Below, one piece after another: positions 19,270 to 27,995 of a stretch of DNA of 35,408 nucleotides. The notes under the pieces were generated by a model. It searched no databases. It worked only from the letters and a program-made list of their open reading frames with translations, and was not told the origin of the DNA. Every line of letters begins with the position of its first letter. Position 1 is the first letter of the stretch. Source of the DNA: Prorocentrum cordatum (Eukaryota; Sar; Dinophyceae; Prorocentrales; Prorocentraceae); assembly GCA_963575745.1 (NCBI GenBank), contig CAUYUJ010005001.1:1-35408 (forward strand), read 5' to 3'. Made by a program: the position numbers and the translations under genes.

Positions 19270-19935
19270 CGCTCGCCTGCGGCAGGCACGTCACATCACA
19301 AAAACAGCCTGCCGGCAGGTGCCCCACGGAATTGTCTGATTCTCCGATGGCCTCAGGGACCCAGAGAAGAGCTGAGGCACTCCAGGGCCCGGAGGGATCG
19401 ACGAAGCGTGGGGCCCGAGATGTTCTGTGGCACGATGTCAAATCCTGTGTGTCCACCGTATCCCTTCCCTCCCGCCCTTCCCCCACTCCCCCATCCCACC
19501 TCACCTGGCAGATTCGAGGGGGCATGGCGGCGGCGCGCGTGCACGAGCGGAGGTGCGGGCTACAGTGGAGACCCATGCCAAGACACACCCTGCTTGCCTC
19601 CAGGGTGCCCTGGGTTTCTCTCAGGTCTCGAAGGTTTTGCTATGGACAGCGCGACGCTCCCACGCCAAAATCCGATGGACGTCCTGGGGTCTCAGGCTTG
19701 GGTCTCAGGGTTTCCTGTGGTCGGGCCCCTACTGCAACCATAGCCGAGAGCCGCGGTGGCCTCGAGCTTCCCCCACACGCCGTCCCCGGGAGCAGGGGCC
19801 ACGGGGCGGGGGCACCCGGCTGGTGAGAGGCCGCGGGTCGCCTGCGCAGCCCCCCCCCCCCCGGTAGCCCCGGCTGGCAGCAACCGGCCCCCCGATTCGG
19901 ATGCAACTCTTGGGAGGTCAAATTCTGACTTAGCC
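19270..19935. other. Unassigned; includes dispersed repeat at 19567-19675
   Basis: 19567-19675 (CCATGCCAAGA...CCCTGCTTGC...AGGG...GCGCGACGCTCCCACGCCAAAA) matches 31846-32000 in the same orientation. The remainder has GC-rich competing frames and no motif. Confidence 0.55.
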
Positions 19936-20097
19936 CTGGTAGGAGGCCACATGCGAACCCTACCCCTACCCCCCACGATTGCTGAGGGGGAGGGTGGGGT
20001 TCACTCCGTTCGGGAGCTCCCAGGCGAAGTGAACCCCACCCTCCCCCTCAGAAATCGTTGGGGGTAGGGGTAGGGTTCGCATGTGGCCCCCTACCTG
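19936..20097. repeat. Large near-perfect hairpin (70-bp arms, 22-bp loop)
   Basis: Arms 19947-20005 and 20028-20086 are reverse complements with 2 mismatches in 59 bp. Weaker pairing (9/11) extends them to 19936 and 20097. The loop is 20006-20027. The arms are strand-asymmetric (ACCCTACCCCTACCCCCCAC then GAGGGGGAGGGTGGGG), so each could also form G-quadruplex or i-motif structures. No coding frame and no second copy in the window. Confidence 0.92.
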
Positions 20098-20104
20098 GTC
20101 CGAA

Positions 20105-20200
20105 GTCCCGCTCAATCCGGCTTAATCCCGCTTAATCCCGCTGAATCCGGCCCAGTCCCGCTTAGTCCCGCTTAATCCGGCTCAATCTCCCGCTTGATCC
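20105..20200 (+). repeat. 10-bp tandem repeat (TCCCGCTTAA)
   Basis: About nine units of TC(C/G)(C/G)GCT(T/C/G)A(A/G) in exact 10-bp register from 20105, directly after the hairpin. Ten bp is close to one helical turn. Confidence 0.9.
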
Positions 20201-20540
20201 GAGGCCCATTCTGGCGCAACAGCCCCCCCTTTATGGGGCTTAATCCTCTTTCATCCTTCCGACGAACACCTCCGAGTAGTTGCCTCCTGACCCCGAGCAG
20301 CCAGAGGCGGTCCCGCCACCTCGGCGCCGCCCCTCCGCCCTCCGACTGCCCGGGCGGCCTGTTCCGAAACGGCACACGCAAACATAAACGCTAGGCGCTG
20401 CGCGCGGGTTTCTTTCATTTCGTGCTGGGCTGTGCCCCCCCCCCGCGGCGCCTCCGGCGCCGCCCCTGGCGCGCTCCGCGCGCCTGGCAGGGGGGTCCAG
20501 CGCAGATCCGCGAAGTCCGCGCGGAGCCCTACACAAGTTT
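20201..20540. other. No gene recognised; GC palindromes
   Basis: GC-rich DNA with CGGCGCCTCCGGCGCCG and GCGCGCTCCGCGCGC palindromes at 20445-20485. Frames on both strands are short and lack motifs. Confidence 0.4.
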
Positions 20541-20737
20541 ATGTGTTTTTGTTATGTTTATGCTCTGAAAAGGTATGCTCTTTTTTATGCCCTACAAAAC
20601 GTTATGCTCTTTTTGATGCCCTACAAAAGCGTATGCTCTTTTATGCTTAAAAGGTTTATGTTTATGTTTTAAAAATGTTTACCTTTCTGTTAAAAAATGC
20701 TATGCTCCTTTATGTTTTGAAAGTTCATGTGTATGCG
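20541..20737 (+). repeat. TTATGCTCTTTT minisatellite (~30 bp)
   Basis: (G/T)TATGCTCTTTTT(G/T)ATGCCCTACAAAA recurs at about 30-bp spacing (20572, 20600, 20630), then decays into TTTATGTTTTAAAA words. AT-rich on the plus strand. Confidence 0.85.
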
Positions 20738-20789
20738 TTTTTTTGTTTCTCTGCCAGGACTGCCCCGGGAGGCCTCGCCGTTGTGCTGT

Positions 20790-21036
20790 CGCCCTCCTCC
20801 TCTTCCTCCTCCTCCTCCTCCTCGTCCTCCTCCACCACCTCCTCCTCCTCCACCACCTCCCCCTCCTCCTCCTCCTCCACCTCCTCCTCCTCTTCCTCCT
20901 CCTCCTCCTCCTCCTCCTCCTCCTCCTCCTCCTCCTCCTCCTCCTCCTCCCACTCCTCCTCCTCCTCCTCCCACTCCACTCTCCTCCTCCTCCTCCTCCT
21001 CCTCCTCCTCCTCCTCCTCCCTCCTCCTCCCTCGTG
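20790..21036 (+). repeat. (CTC)n microsatellite
   Basis: Long CTC/CCT tract with ACC and TTC interruptions. It is followed by a 30-nt pyrimidine-rich stretch ending CTCGTCCTCAG (21066), the layout of an intron 3' end. Confidence 0.93.
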
Positions 21037-21066
21037 GTGTTCTCGGTCTCCCCCTCTCGTCCTCAG

Positions 21067-21203
21067 CTCGGCCGCTTCCCTTCGGTTCTCGGCCTGTCCT
21101 TCGGTGGCGAATCCTGGGAGCCTTGTGTGCTCTCGTGCTTCTGCCTTTCGTGCGGATCCGCGTCGACTGGCGTCTGGTAGTCGATGAGACAGTGCGTTTT
21201 TAG
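21067..21203 (+). CDS. Candidate terminal exon with one membrane segment (hypothetical)
   Basis: Begins after a pyrimidine-rich CTCGTCCTCAG acceptor that follows the (CTC)n tract and ends at a TAG. The frame entering with two bases (CT|CGG) reads RPLPFGSRPVLRWRI, then a hydrophobic LGALCALVLLPFV, then RIRVDWRLVVDETVRF and stop. The hydrophobic stretch could be one transmembrane helix. The other two frames are also open for much of the length and upstream exons are not identified. The 3' end overlaps a GCGTCGAT repeat, which argues against it. Confidence 0.2.
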
Positions 21204-21272
21204 CGTCGATGAGCGTCGGTGGGCGTCGATTAGCGTCGATTTAGCGTCGATCCGCGTCGATTCGCAAGAGCC
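21196..21272 (+). repeat. GCGTCGATTA tandem repeat (10-12 bp)
   Basis: Six to seven units of GCGTCGAT(G/T/C)(A/C)G spaced 10-12 bp. Confidence 0.85.
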
Positions 21273-21694
21273 AACAAGATGGTATGGAAGGCTCCCATGA
21301 GTTGCCGCAGAACGGTTCAACCGATTCTCTGGTGCAGCCCGCTCAGGTGGTTGGCCGTTTCAGCCAGTGACGCGGTTCAAGCGATCGGTTCGTGCCGGAT
21401 CAACCGTGCCGGTTCAGCGGTTCGTGCCACGCGCGGCCACCCTGGAAGTTTTACCACACCAGGCCGTGAGCCCGAGGGCCGCCTCAGAGAGGAGGGAGTT
21501 TAGGTCAAGTTGTTCATCATCGCCTACATCTCGAAGTTCCTCTTCTGCATGCCCGGGCTAGGCCGCCCCGGCAAGTGCGATCCCCCTCGCAGCTAACTGA
21601 TCGAGCCACTTCTGGTCTGCTGCGGTAGTTCGGTTCGTGTGGTTGATGTTTGGAATATGTGCTACCCAACGCCGACCAATGTTTTTGTTTCCTA

Positions 21695-21758
21695 CTTCTC
21701 TCTCTCTGTCTCTCCGTCTGTCTCTCTCTCTCTCTCCCTATCTCTCTTTCTCTACCCA
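21695..21758 (+). repeat. (CT)n microsatellite
   Basis: TCTC runs with GT interruptions directly before a dispersed repeat (21795). No exon recognised after it. Confidence 0.9.
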
Positions 21759-21794
21759 ACCTTGCTCCGTGTCATCTGACATATGTATTTCGTA

Positions 21795-22022
21795 TCCAGC
21801 TGCCTGCGGCAAACCCACCAGGCCTGTGCAACGGCGCAGCAGGAATGAGACCGAGTGTAGGAACAGCGCAAATCCGACGAATGGTCTGAACTAATTAGGA
21901 CGGGCCGTGAACTCGACCTTGTTCTCGTCGGCGCGGTAGGAAGGAGGTTGAGTCCACGCACGGCGGCAGTGCAGCGAGTGGTCTGAATTGGGAAGGGTCG
22001 TGATCTCGACCTCGTCTTGCGA
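21795..22022 (+). repeat. Dispersed repeat with GCGGTAGGAAGGAGGT core, copy 2
   Basis: Second copy of 12656-12986; ends at a short GGAGGA run. It has one internal unit against about three in copy 1. Confidence 0.8.
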
Positions 22023-22074
22023 GGAGGAGGAGGAGGAAGCGGAGATGGAAACGATCAAGACGAGGAGGAGAGGG

Positions 22075-22165
22075 ACCCATGGGCCACCTTCTTGGGGCCT
22101 CCTGGGTGCTTCCTGTGAGCCTCTTGTGGGCCTCTTGGGGGGCCTCTTTGGTGGCCTCCTGGGTT
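22075..22165 (+). repeat. CTTGG minisatellite
   Basis: CTTCTTGGGGCCTCCTGGGTGCTTCCTGTGAGCCTCTTGTGGGCCTCTTGGGG-type units of about 15 bp. Confidence 0.8.
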
Positions 22166-22281
22166 ATGATGTTCCAACCTACTTTCGCCTTGATCACCAG
22201 AAAGAGAATGTGGAGCACCAGCAAAGTACCGAAACTCTAGGTTTTTCACGTGTCGGGCCCCTCCGAGACATTCGTCCGACA

Positions 22282-22440
22282 CTGGGGAAAACACACAGAC
22301 ACAATTTATCGTCGATCCCCAGAACAAATATGGGAAAATGTGGGAGGTGGGGGGAAGACGAGAACCCAGAAAATATGGGAAAATACGGGGACTCCTGCTA
22401 TCTGTGTCTATTTTTTTGTGTGCCCCAGGGCCCCTTCAAC
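22282..22440. mobile_element. Dispersed inverted-repeat element family D, copy 1
   Basis: Starts GGGGAAAACACACAGACACA and ends CTGTGTCTATTTTTTTGTGTG then CCCCAGGGCCCC, so the ends are roughly complementary. The interior is a conserved purine-rich block (GGGGGGAAGACGA...CCAGAAAATATGGGAAAATA). Other copies lie at 31301-31505 and 33690-33850. The right end looks like a 3' splice site (T-rich then CCCAG|G). Confidence 0.75.
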
Positions 22441-22559
22441 TGTTTCGACACCCGTTCGGCACTTCTCCGGGCGCTCGAAACCACTTCTGGCATGTGGTCT
22501 TTAAGTACGATGGGAGCAACTTATTCAATCGCTTCGCTCATTCCGCCGGCCCTGGAGCG

Positions 22560-22830
22560 CTATTTGGTGCCTCTTGGGGCCGTCTTGGGGGCTTCTTGGG
22601 GGCTTCTTGGGAGCGCCTTGGGGCTCCTTGGCGGCGTATTGGGCTCCCCTGGGGCCTCTTGGGGGGCTCTAGGGGGCCCCTTGGGGCGGGGGGGGGGGGA
22701 GTCGATGGGAGCAACATGATTCCTTGGACCTCTCGAAGGCTTCTTGGGGCTCCGTGGGCCGCCCTCGGCTCGTCTGGCGCGCTCGATGGCCGTCTCGGGG
22801 AACTCCTCGGGGCCCTCTTTGGTGCGCTCT
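22560..22830 (+). repeat. CTTGG minisatellite
   Basis: Best-preserved array of the ~15-bp unit (CTTGGGGGCTT, CTTGGGAGCGC, CTTGGGGCTC). It contains a G-rich run at 22683-22699. Confidence 0.85.
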
Positions 22831-22843
22831 CGGAGCGCTGCGG

Positions 22844-23000
22844 TTACCAGTTTGAGACATATCCCTATACCTATGTTTGACATCACCTCACCTCGATGCC
22901 GATCTTAAGGGTTCCCTCAGTTTCCGAGGGCCTATCCCTGAGATTGTCCTCGCTTTTTGCTCGCCCATCTTAGGGGTAGGGATAAGTTCGAGGCTGGTTA
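22844..23000. mobile_element. Foldback element family A, copy 2 (157 bp)
   Basis: Same length and layout as 1444-1601: TTACCAG at the left, ATATCCCTAT against GGGTAGGGATAAGTTC at the ends, and an internal ATCTTAAGGG / CCCTGAGAT pair. The terminal repeats are more eroded (21/30). Confidence 0.7.
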
Positions 23001-24205
23001 TTCAGGGCCGCCCTGGGGCCATCCGGGGGGCCTCGTGGGCGATCTCGGGGCCCAGCTGGGCCGACTCGGGGCCATGTTGGGGATCCGTTGAGCTGTCTTG
23101 GAGCTACATCGGGGGGGCCTTTGGGGCCGTCTTGGGCGATCGGAAGCCCGAACAAGCGAGAACCTCGACCCCCTTAAAAACCCCAGAGGAAATCTGTGGT
23201 TTTAGCTTCCTCGGGATCTTCCAGGGGGCCTGGTAGAGCACTCGTGGACGCCTCCTGGGGCCTCGCAGGTGGCTCTCGGCCCGTCTTGCGCCTTCGGGGT
23301 CCGCCTTGGGGCCTTTCTGGGCCGTCTTGCTATACTCTTGGCGCGCTGTTGGGCCGACTTGAGGCCCTCTTGGGAGCCTCTTGGGCGATCTTGGTGTCCT
23401 CTTGGGCCGAATGGTGGCCCTCTTGGGAGCCTCGCGGGCCGTCATGGAACCATCTTGGAGACCTTTTCGGGCCGCCCTGGGCAAGCGGAACCCAAAAATG
23501 CGAGAGCCTCAGCATGTTTCAACCAACGCGCGAGCTTACATGCGCTGTTCCTTCAAAGGGCGTTGTTGGGGGCGTTTGCCTCTTGGGAGCCTCTTGGATG
23601 GCCCCAGGGGGGTCGTAGCCCGTGTGGTGCCCTCGGGCCCAGTCTTGGGGGCGTCTCTGGGCCATTTGAGTGTTGGAGGAGGAGGAGGAGGAGGGGGAGG
23701 AGGAGGAGGAGGAGGAGGAGGAGGAGGAGGAGGAGGAGGAGGAGGAGGAGGAGGAGGGCACGTTGGGCGATCTTGGGATCCTCTTGGGCCGACTCTGGCC
23801 TCCCTTGGGGGGGCTTCTTGCGCCGCCGTGGGGCCATCTCGGACGCCTCTTTGGGCTGCCTTGGGCGGTCGGACACGCCCAAGCAGGCGGTAGGACAGGA
23901 CCATGCACATTCTTCAAAACGCTAAAGGAAACCAATGGAAAGCAGTGGTTTGGGCCTCCTCGGGCTCTCCTGGAGGACCTCTCGGCGCCGTCTTGGGTCG
24001 TCTTGGAGGCTTCTGGGGCCGTCTGGAGGCCGTCTTGAGGGCCTCTTGAGTCGCCCCAGGCCACCTTGAGCAGTGTTCGTGTCGTCATGGTCGTCTTGGA
24101 AGTCGTCCTGGAAGCCATCTTGGTCGTCTGGAGGCCGAAGAGAGCGCCAGGGAGCAACTTCAGGGGGCGACCTTTTAACACCGCTCGCGATGCGGGGGGG
24201 GGGTC
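23001..24205 (+). repeat. CTTGG higher-order tandem repeat (three ~360-bp units)
   Basis: Each unit holds GGGCGATCT(T/C)GGG(G)(T/A/C)(C)C, then GGGCCGA, then CCATCTTGGA, ending in a (G/C)GG(A/T)...(G)CCCAA(A/G)C/A(A/G)GCG signature and a short unique segment. Starts near 23030, 23385 and 23765, with a further copy at 13207. All open frames through it are repeat products. Confidence 0.8.
23674..23757 (+). repeat. (GGA)n microsatellite inside the CTTGG block
   Basis: About 27 GGA units with one GGG interruption, sitting at the start of the third higher-order unit. Confidence 0.95.
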
Positions 24206-24640
24206 GGCCACTTTGTAACCTACTCCCAGGAGGACCACGGGAGCATGCGACCACGCCCGTCCCACGCAGGCACAGTGGCGGATGTGCATGCATTCTTTGT
24301 CATCCTGGAATCCCCATGCAGCTCTTCAATGATGAATCGAACAGTGGTCGCACACATTCACTCTATCTCTTTCTCTGTCATTCTCTCTCTCACACTCTCT
24401 CCTTCTATCGCCCTATACTATTTCGATCATTGTCTCTCTGTTTTGTGTTACTGCCATGCTTACTTTGTAGACTCACGGGTCGATTTACAAACTGTCATTG
24501 AACCTCGATTGAATATCCCTTTCTGCGTAACTATCATGCTTGCTCTCGCATGTGTTTTCTCCACGCTCCATTATGTATACTCTCGTTCTAACCCTGGTCG
24601 CAAACACCAAGAACAATTGGACAATCTGACAACCCCACCG
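24206..24640. other. No gene recognised; short (CT)n at 24355-24410
   Basis: Mixed unique DNA, AT-richer after 24300, with TCTCTC runs. No motif. Confidence 0.45.
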
Positions 24641-24760
24641 TACCATGAAACCCGGACCCAGTATCTAAAACCTGGGAGACTGGCCCCCCACCGAAATCGG
24701 GCCAGCACCCAGCACCGCGAACCTTGGAACCCGTCCGCCTAACGAGATCGGTCGGCCCCG
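24641..24760 (+). repeat. ~35-bp degenerate repeat (ACCTGGGA...CCGAAATCGG), array 1
   Basis: ACCTGGGAGACTGGCCCCCC then ACCGAAATCGGGCC, followed by ACCTTGGAACCCGTCCGCCTAACGAGATCGG. The same unit returns three or four times at 25355-25500. Confidence 0.65.
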
Positions 24761-24807
24761 CCAGTTTCGTCTTCTCTGCCAGTCTCCAACAAGACCCCGT
24801 CTGTGAA

Positions 24808-24864
24808 AGCACCTCTTTCTCTCTCTCTCTCTCTATTTTGTTTTTTCTCTCTCTCTCTCTCTCG

Positions 24865-24898
<34 letters not shown>

Positions 24899-25045
24899 TA
24901 CTGTTTACCTATGTATGTCGATGTGTATCTACATGCCTACAGATATGTGTGTATCAGTTTTCCTACGGTTTCTCCCTCTCTTTGTTTTGTTATCTCTCTC
25001 TCTCTCGTTATCTCTCTGTCTGCCTCGCTATCTCTATCCAATCTC
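24808..25045 (+). repeat. (CT)n tracts
   Basis: TCTCTC runs at 24818-24835, 24847-24863, 24872-24899 and 24991-25018. The largest pyrimidine-only region on the plus strand in this part. Confidence 0.92.
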
Positions 25046-25354
25046 ATTCCACCTCATTATATCACTCACACAGCGTTCGGATCGACATGTGTTTGGACAT
25101 GTTGCATGCACAAACACAAGTCGACACTAACGTTGCATATGCAAACACAAGTCGAAACTAACGCTGACGGCCTCAAGTTACAAACACGCGTACATTGTAT
25201 ACATATATCTGTGTTTATGCAGATGTGGACTACCATATGATTGTTAATGCTACAACTATGCTCTTTACTGTCTGATATGTGCTTCATGACTCATTATCTA
25301 CAGTATTATGGCCGTGGCCGCAAGCACCTGGGTACGTGGCCGCAAGCAAGAATT

Positions 25355-25505
25355 CGAAGACCTGGGAACCTTACAACGCTGGCAGCTCTGGATCCGGAGC
25401 AGAGAAACCTGGAACCTGCTCGCCTACAGAAATCAGTCCGAAACCCGGATTTGGGAATTTGGGACCCGGGAGCCCGGCCGCCCACCGAAATCGGCGCCGC
25501 ATTTT
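25355..25505 (+). repeat. ~35-bp degenerate repeat, array 2
   Basis: (A)ACCTGGGAACC, AACCTGGAACCTGCTCGCCTACAGAAATCAG and GACCCGGGAGCCCGGCCGCCC with ACCGAAATCGG. Same family as 24641-24760, copied in the same orientation. Confidence 0.65.
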
Positions 25506-25635
25506 AAAGGTGCGGCTCGGCTTTCGGTGCGCAGGTCTAAGTTGCAGGGTTCGAGGCGGCCCCCGTCCCTCGGGGACAGCACTATAGTGCCATCCCTGCC
25601 TGTTGCTCCTCCTCGCCCTCCTCCTCTCGTGGCAG

Positions 25636-25740
25636 ACGGCGTGCTGGACCACGGCAGATACGACGCGCTGGCGTACCACCAGAAGGCGCTTCCCTCTGGG
25701 CTCCTGCCTCGGCCTGGCGGCTGGCACAAGATCTGGCGGG
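25636..25740 (+). CDS. Candidate internal exon of an unidentified gene
   Basis: 105 bp between a strong acceptor (GCTCCTCCTCGCCCTCCTCC...GTGGCAG|AC) and a strong donor (GGCGGG|GTGAGC). The frame entering with two bases reads GVLDHGRYDALAYHQKALPS then GLLPRPGGWHKIWR. Third positions are mostly G or C, as in dinoflagellate coding DNA. It begins and ends in the same phase, and that phase matches the candidate exon at 26135. No domain is recognised; the Trp/His/Tyr-rich composition is not a repeat product. Against it: the minus strand is also open here (GDAHAILVDRRGGITWLLG, after its own pyrimidine-rich CAG), so the strand is not certain. Upstream exons are not identified. Confidence 0.42.
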
Positions 25741-26134
25741 GTGAGCGCAGCGGGTCCCCAGCAGCCAGGTGATCCCCCCCCTGCGATCCACCAGGATGGC
25801 ATGCGCGTCGCCCTGGTTGATCGGGCCCGGGAGGAGGGGAGGCAGGGAGGGATCGAGGGGAGGGGGAGAGCAGGGGCGCGGATGGACGAGGGAGGGGGAG
25901 GGGCTAGTTTCGCCCAGTGACGGCGTAAACAAGCGCATGTCCATGGGAGCGAGGACCGCTCGCGGATGCTGTCAACAAGCTGCGAGCCTCAAACGGCTGA
26001 ACAACTGACCCCGAGCGACTACGAAAGTTCGAGCCCTCCCTCCTCCTCTCTCCTCCTCCTCCTTCTCCACCTCCCTCCTTCCTCCTCCTCCTCCTCCTCC
26101 TCCTCCTCGTCATCATCCCCCCTCCCTCCCTCAG
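25741..26134 (+). other. Candidate intron (GT-AG, 394 bp)
   Basis: Starts GTGAGCGCAG and ends in a (CTC)n/(CCT)n tract plus CCTCCCTCCCTCAG. The microsatellite at 26040-26130 would be its polypyrimidine tract. Inside is a G-rich GGGAGGAGGGGAGGCAGGGA stretch (near 25830). Confidence 0.35.
26040..26130 (+). repeat. (CCT)n microsatellite
   Basis: TCCTCC/CTCCTT tract with a pure part near 26088-26108, followed by GTCATCATCCCCCCTCC. Confidence 0.93.
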
Positions 26135-26253
26135 ACATCCCGTATGTGAAGGGCTCAACAGACAACAGACGAGTTCGCACCCAACTCCCCGACATCACCC
26201 AGCTGGGCAAACATCAAAACCAATCGGTATCGGAGCATCTGCAGCGCATATAG
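26135..26253 (+). CDS. Candidate terminal exon of the same unidentified gene
   Basis: Follows CCTCCCTCCCTCAG. Entering with two bases in the phase left by the 25740 donor (G|AC gives Asp), the frame reads DIPYVKGSTDNRRVRTQL, PDITQLGKHQNQSVSEHLQRI and a TAG at 26251-26253. The hydrophilic, non-repetitive sequence in the correct phase supports the two-exon model. Third positions are less GC-rich than in the upstream exon. The opening IPYVKG and later arginines distantly recall the C-terminal part of some retroelement reverse transcriptases, but this is too little to call. Confidence 0.35.
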
Positions 26254-26466
26254 CTCTACTTTACGTTGCAGCATGTTTAGGTCTGCTTATTTGTTGTACA
26301 GGTCGACAAACAACTAGCAGAAGTGCCTACCTCACTTGACGTGCGTGGGAGCAGCCAGCTTGGAGGTTGGTGCCCTTTCGGCGCAGCGCCTCGAGGGTGG
26401 CACACGGGCGAAGGCGAGATACAGTGTGGACCCAGATCACACCTCGACTCGCCACCAGCATGATCG

Positions 26467-26636
26467 AGTGTAGGCTTATGGCGGGCATGCCCCTCTACAG
26501 GGGAAATCTTCATAATAGTGTAAAACATAGTAGGGGCACGATGTTTTAGTATTAAGACTTTGAGTATTGATGGGGTATGTTTTATGTTTCGTCCGAACAT
26601 GCTCATGTAGGAGGACATGCCCGACCTAAGTGTAGG
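26467..26636. mobile_element. Inverted-repeat element family C, copy 1, 8-bp target duplication
   Basis: AGTGTAGG occurs immediately on both sides (26467-26474 and 26629-26636). Between them are inverted ends CTTATGGCGGGCATGCCCC and GGACATGCCCGACCTA and an AT-rich interior with ATGTTTTA/TTATGTTT words. It resembles copies at 28326-28533 and 31656-31824. 154-bp interior, no coding capacity: a MITE or introner-like element. Read as an intron it would be TAG|GCTTATGG...GTGTAG|GTTT, a GC-AG intron of 162 bp. Confidence 0.82.
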
Positions 26637-27164
26637 TTTCAAGCATGGAGTGGTGCTTGGCATGCTCTTTCGAGACTGCTGGCATGGATTACAAAGGCTT
26701 GCTCGGAGGCTCGTGCCGTACGCTGTGGCTGCCAATGGGCGTGCATGTTGGCATGCCAACTATGAAAACGACCATGGCGCACTTCGTGCCGCCATGTGGA
26801 GTCCTCACTCACTGCATCTTGAAGCCTGCTGCTGCCCCCAACCAGACGGGTTTTCGTCGGGCAGCGCACTTCGGACCCATTCCTTCCTGGCTGGGGAAAA
26901 AAACTACTGATTCACAGACTTGCCGACATTACACATTACGGTAGATTTGCGCCGCGTTGACGCGGCGGCGACCCCAGCGCGGGCCTTTCAGGCTCAACGC
27001 CGCCAGTGGCCCAGGATCGGCCGATGTCTAACGATCTGCGCTATCGGAGAGCAGCGATCGTTCACGAATGAACGATCCACGCGGCGTCAGAAACCAACGC
27101 CCGCGAGATCGCGACGCGAACAAACCGTAAACCTGTCTGATGAGGAGCGTACCCAATTTGGCAA
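26637..27164. other. Unassigned unique DNA with competing ORFs
   Basis: ATG at 26645 opens a 99-codon plus frame (starts MEWCLACSFETAGMDYK) to 26944. A second plus frame (KHGVVLGMLFRDCWHGLQRL) and a minus frame cover the same bases. Codon 3 bias is weak and no family is recognised. The element to the left may have interrupted a real gene. 27052-27073 is a perfect 9-bp hairpin (GATCGTTCA...TGAACGATC). Confidence 0.25.
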
Positions 27165-27890
27165 TTTCACACGTCCAGTACAGCGTTTCGTGGCCCCATA
27201 GGGAGCTCCACCGAAACCCCCAGTGGGACCGCCCGCATGCGTCTCCCACACCCAACTTGGCATTTTCACCCACCCAGTACAGCGCTTCGTGGCCCCATAG
27301 GGAGCTCCACCGAAGCCCCTAGTGGGACCGCCCGCATGCGCCCCCCACGCCTAATTTGGCATTTTCACTCACCCAGTACAACGCTTCGTGGCCCCATAGG
27401 GAGCACCACCGAAGCCTCCAGTGGGACCGCCCGCATGCGCCCCCCACGCCAAACTTGGCATTTTCACATACCCAGTACAGCGTTTCGTGGCCCCATAGGG
27501 AGCTCCACCGAAGCCCCCAGTGGGACCGCCCACATGCGTCCACCGCTCCTAATTTTGCATTTTCACTGACTCAGAACAGCGTTTCGTCGCCCCATAGGGA
27601 GCCCCACCGAACCCTCCAGTTGGACCGCCCGCATGCGTCCCCCACACCCACTTTTGCATTTTCACGCACCCCGTACAGCGTTTCGTGGCGCCATGGGGAG
27701 CCCAACCGAAGCCCCTAGTGGGGCCGCCCGCATGCGTCCCCGACACCGAATTTGGCATTTTCACAAACTCAGTAAAACGTTTCGTGGTCCCCAAAAGGGA
27801 CCGCCCGCATGCGTCCCCCACACCCAATTTGGCATTTTCACCCACCAAGCATTTTCACCCACCCAGTACATCGCTTCGTGCGCCCCTGGA
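27165..27890 (-). repeat. Satellite array, 99-bp units (minus orientation)
   Basis: Exact reverse-complement relative of the 3043-4085 satellite. The CAGTACAGCG landmark lies at 27176, 27275, 27374, 27473, 27572, 27671 and 27770: seven consecutive intervals or positions at exactly 99 bp. All full units are the long form with the GCATTTTCACCCACCCAGTA segment that the short units at 3.5-4.1 kb lack. The last unit (27780-27890) is rearranged. Confidence 0.97.
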
Positions 27891-27995
27891 GCACACCCTG
27901 GTGTACTACCGAAGCCCTTGCCTGGGAAGACCCAGCATACGGCGCCCTCCACGGCGGCGGTTCTGTGAACCTGCAGGCTCGTGTCGAACGGCATT

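Noticed and set aside
18790-19826. 289- and 317-codon plus ORFs
   Set aside because: Half of each is the (CCCTCC)n tract read as Pro/Ser/Leu; no motif outside it.
19950-20080. Telomere-like CCCTACCCCTACCCC words
   Set aside because: Not the TTTAGGG-type repeat expected in dinoflagellates, only a few units, and internal to a hairpin.
20675-21187. Poly-Ser/Pro/Leu and poly-Gly/Glu ORFs
   Set aside because: Products of the (CTC)n tract; only the non-repetitive part after 21066 was considered.
21320-21440. tRNA-like GGTTCAA T-loop words
   Set aside because: No paired acceptor stem or anticodon arm; they are copies of a short CGGTTC(A/G) repeat.
27165-27890. CRISPR-like array (regular 99-bp spacing)
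   Set aside because: Whole units repeat, without unique spacers; same satellite as at 3-4 kb, in eukaryotic nuclear DNA.
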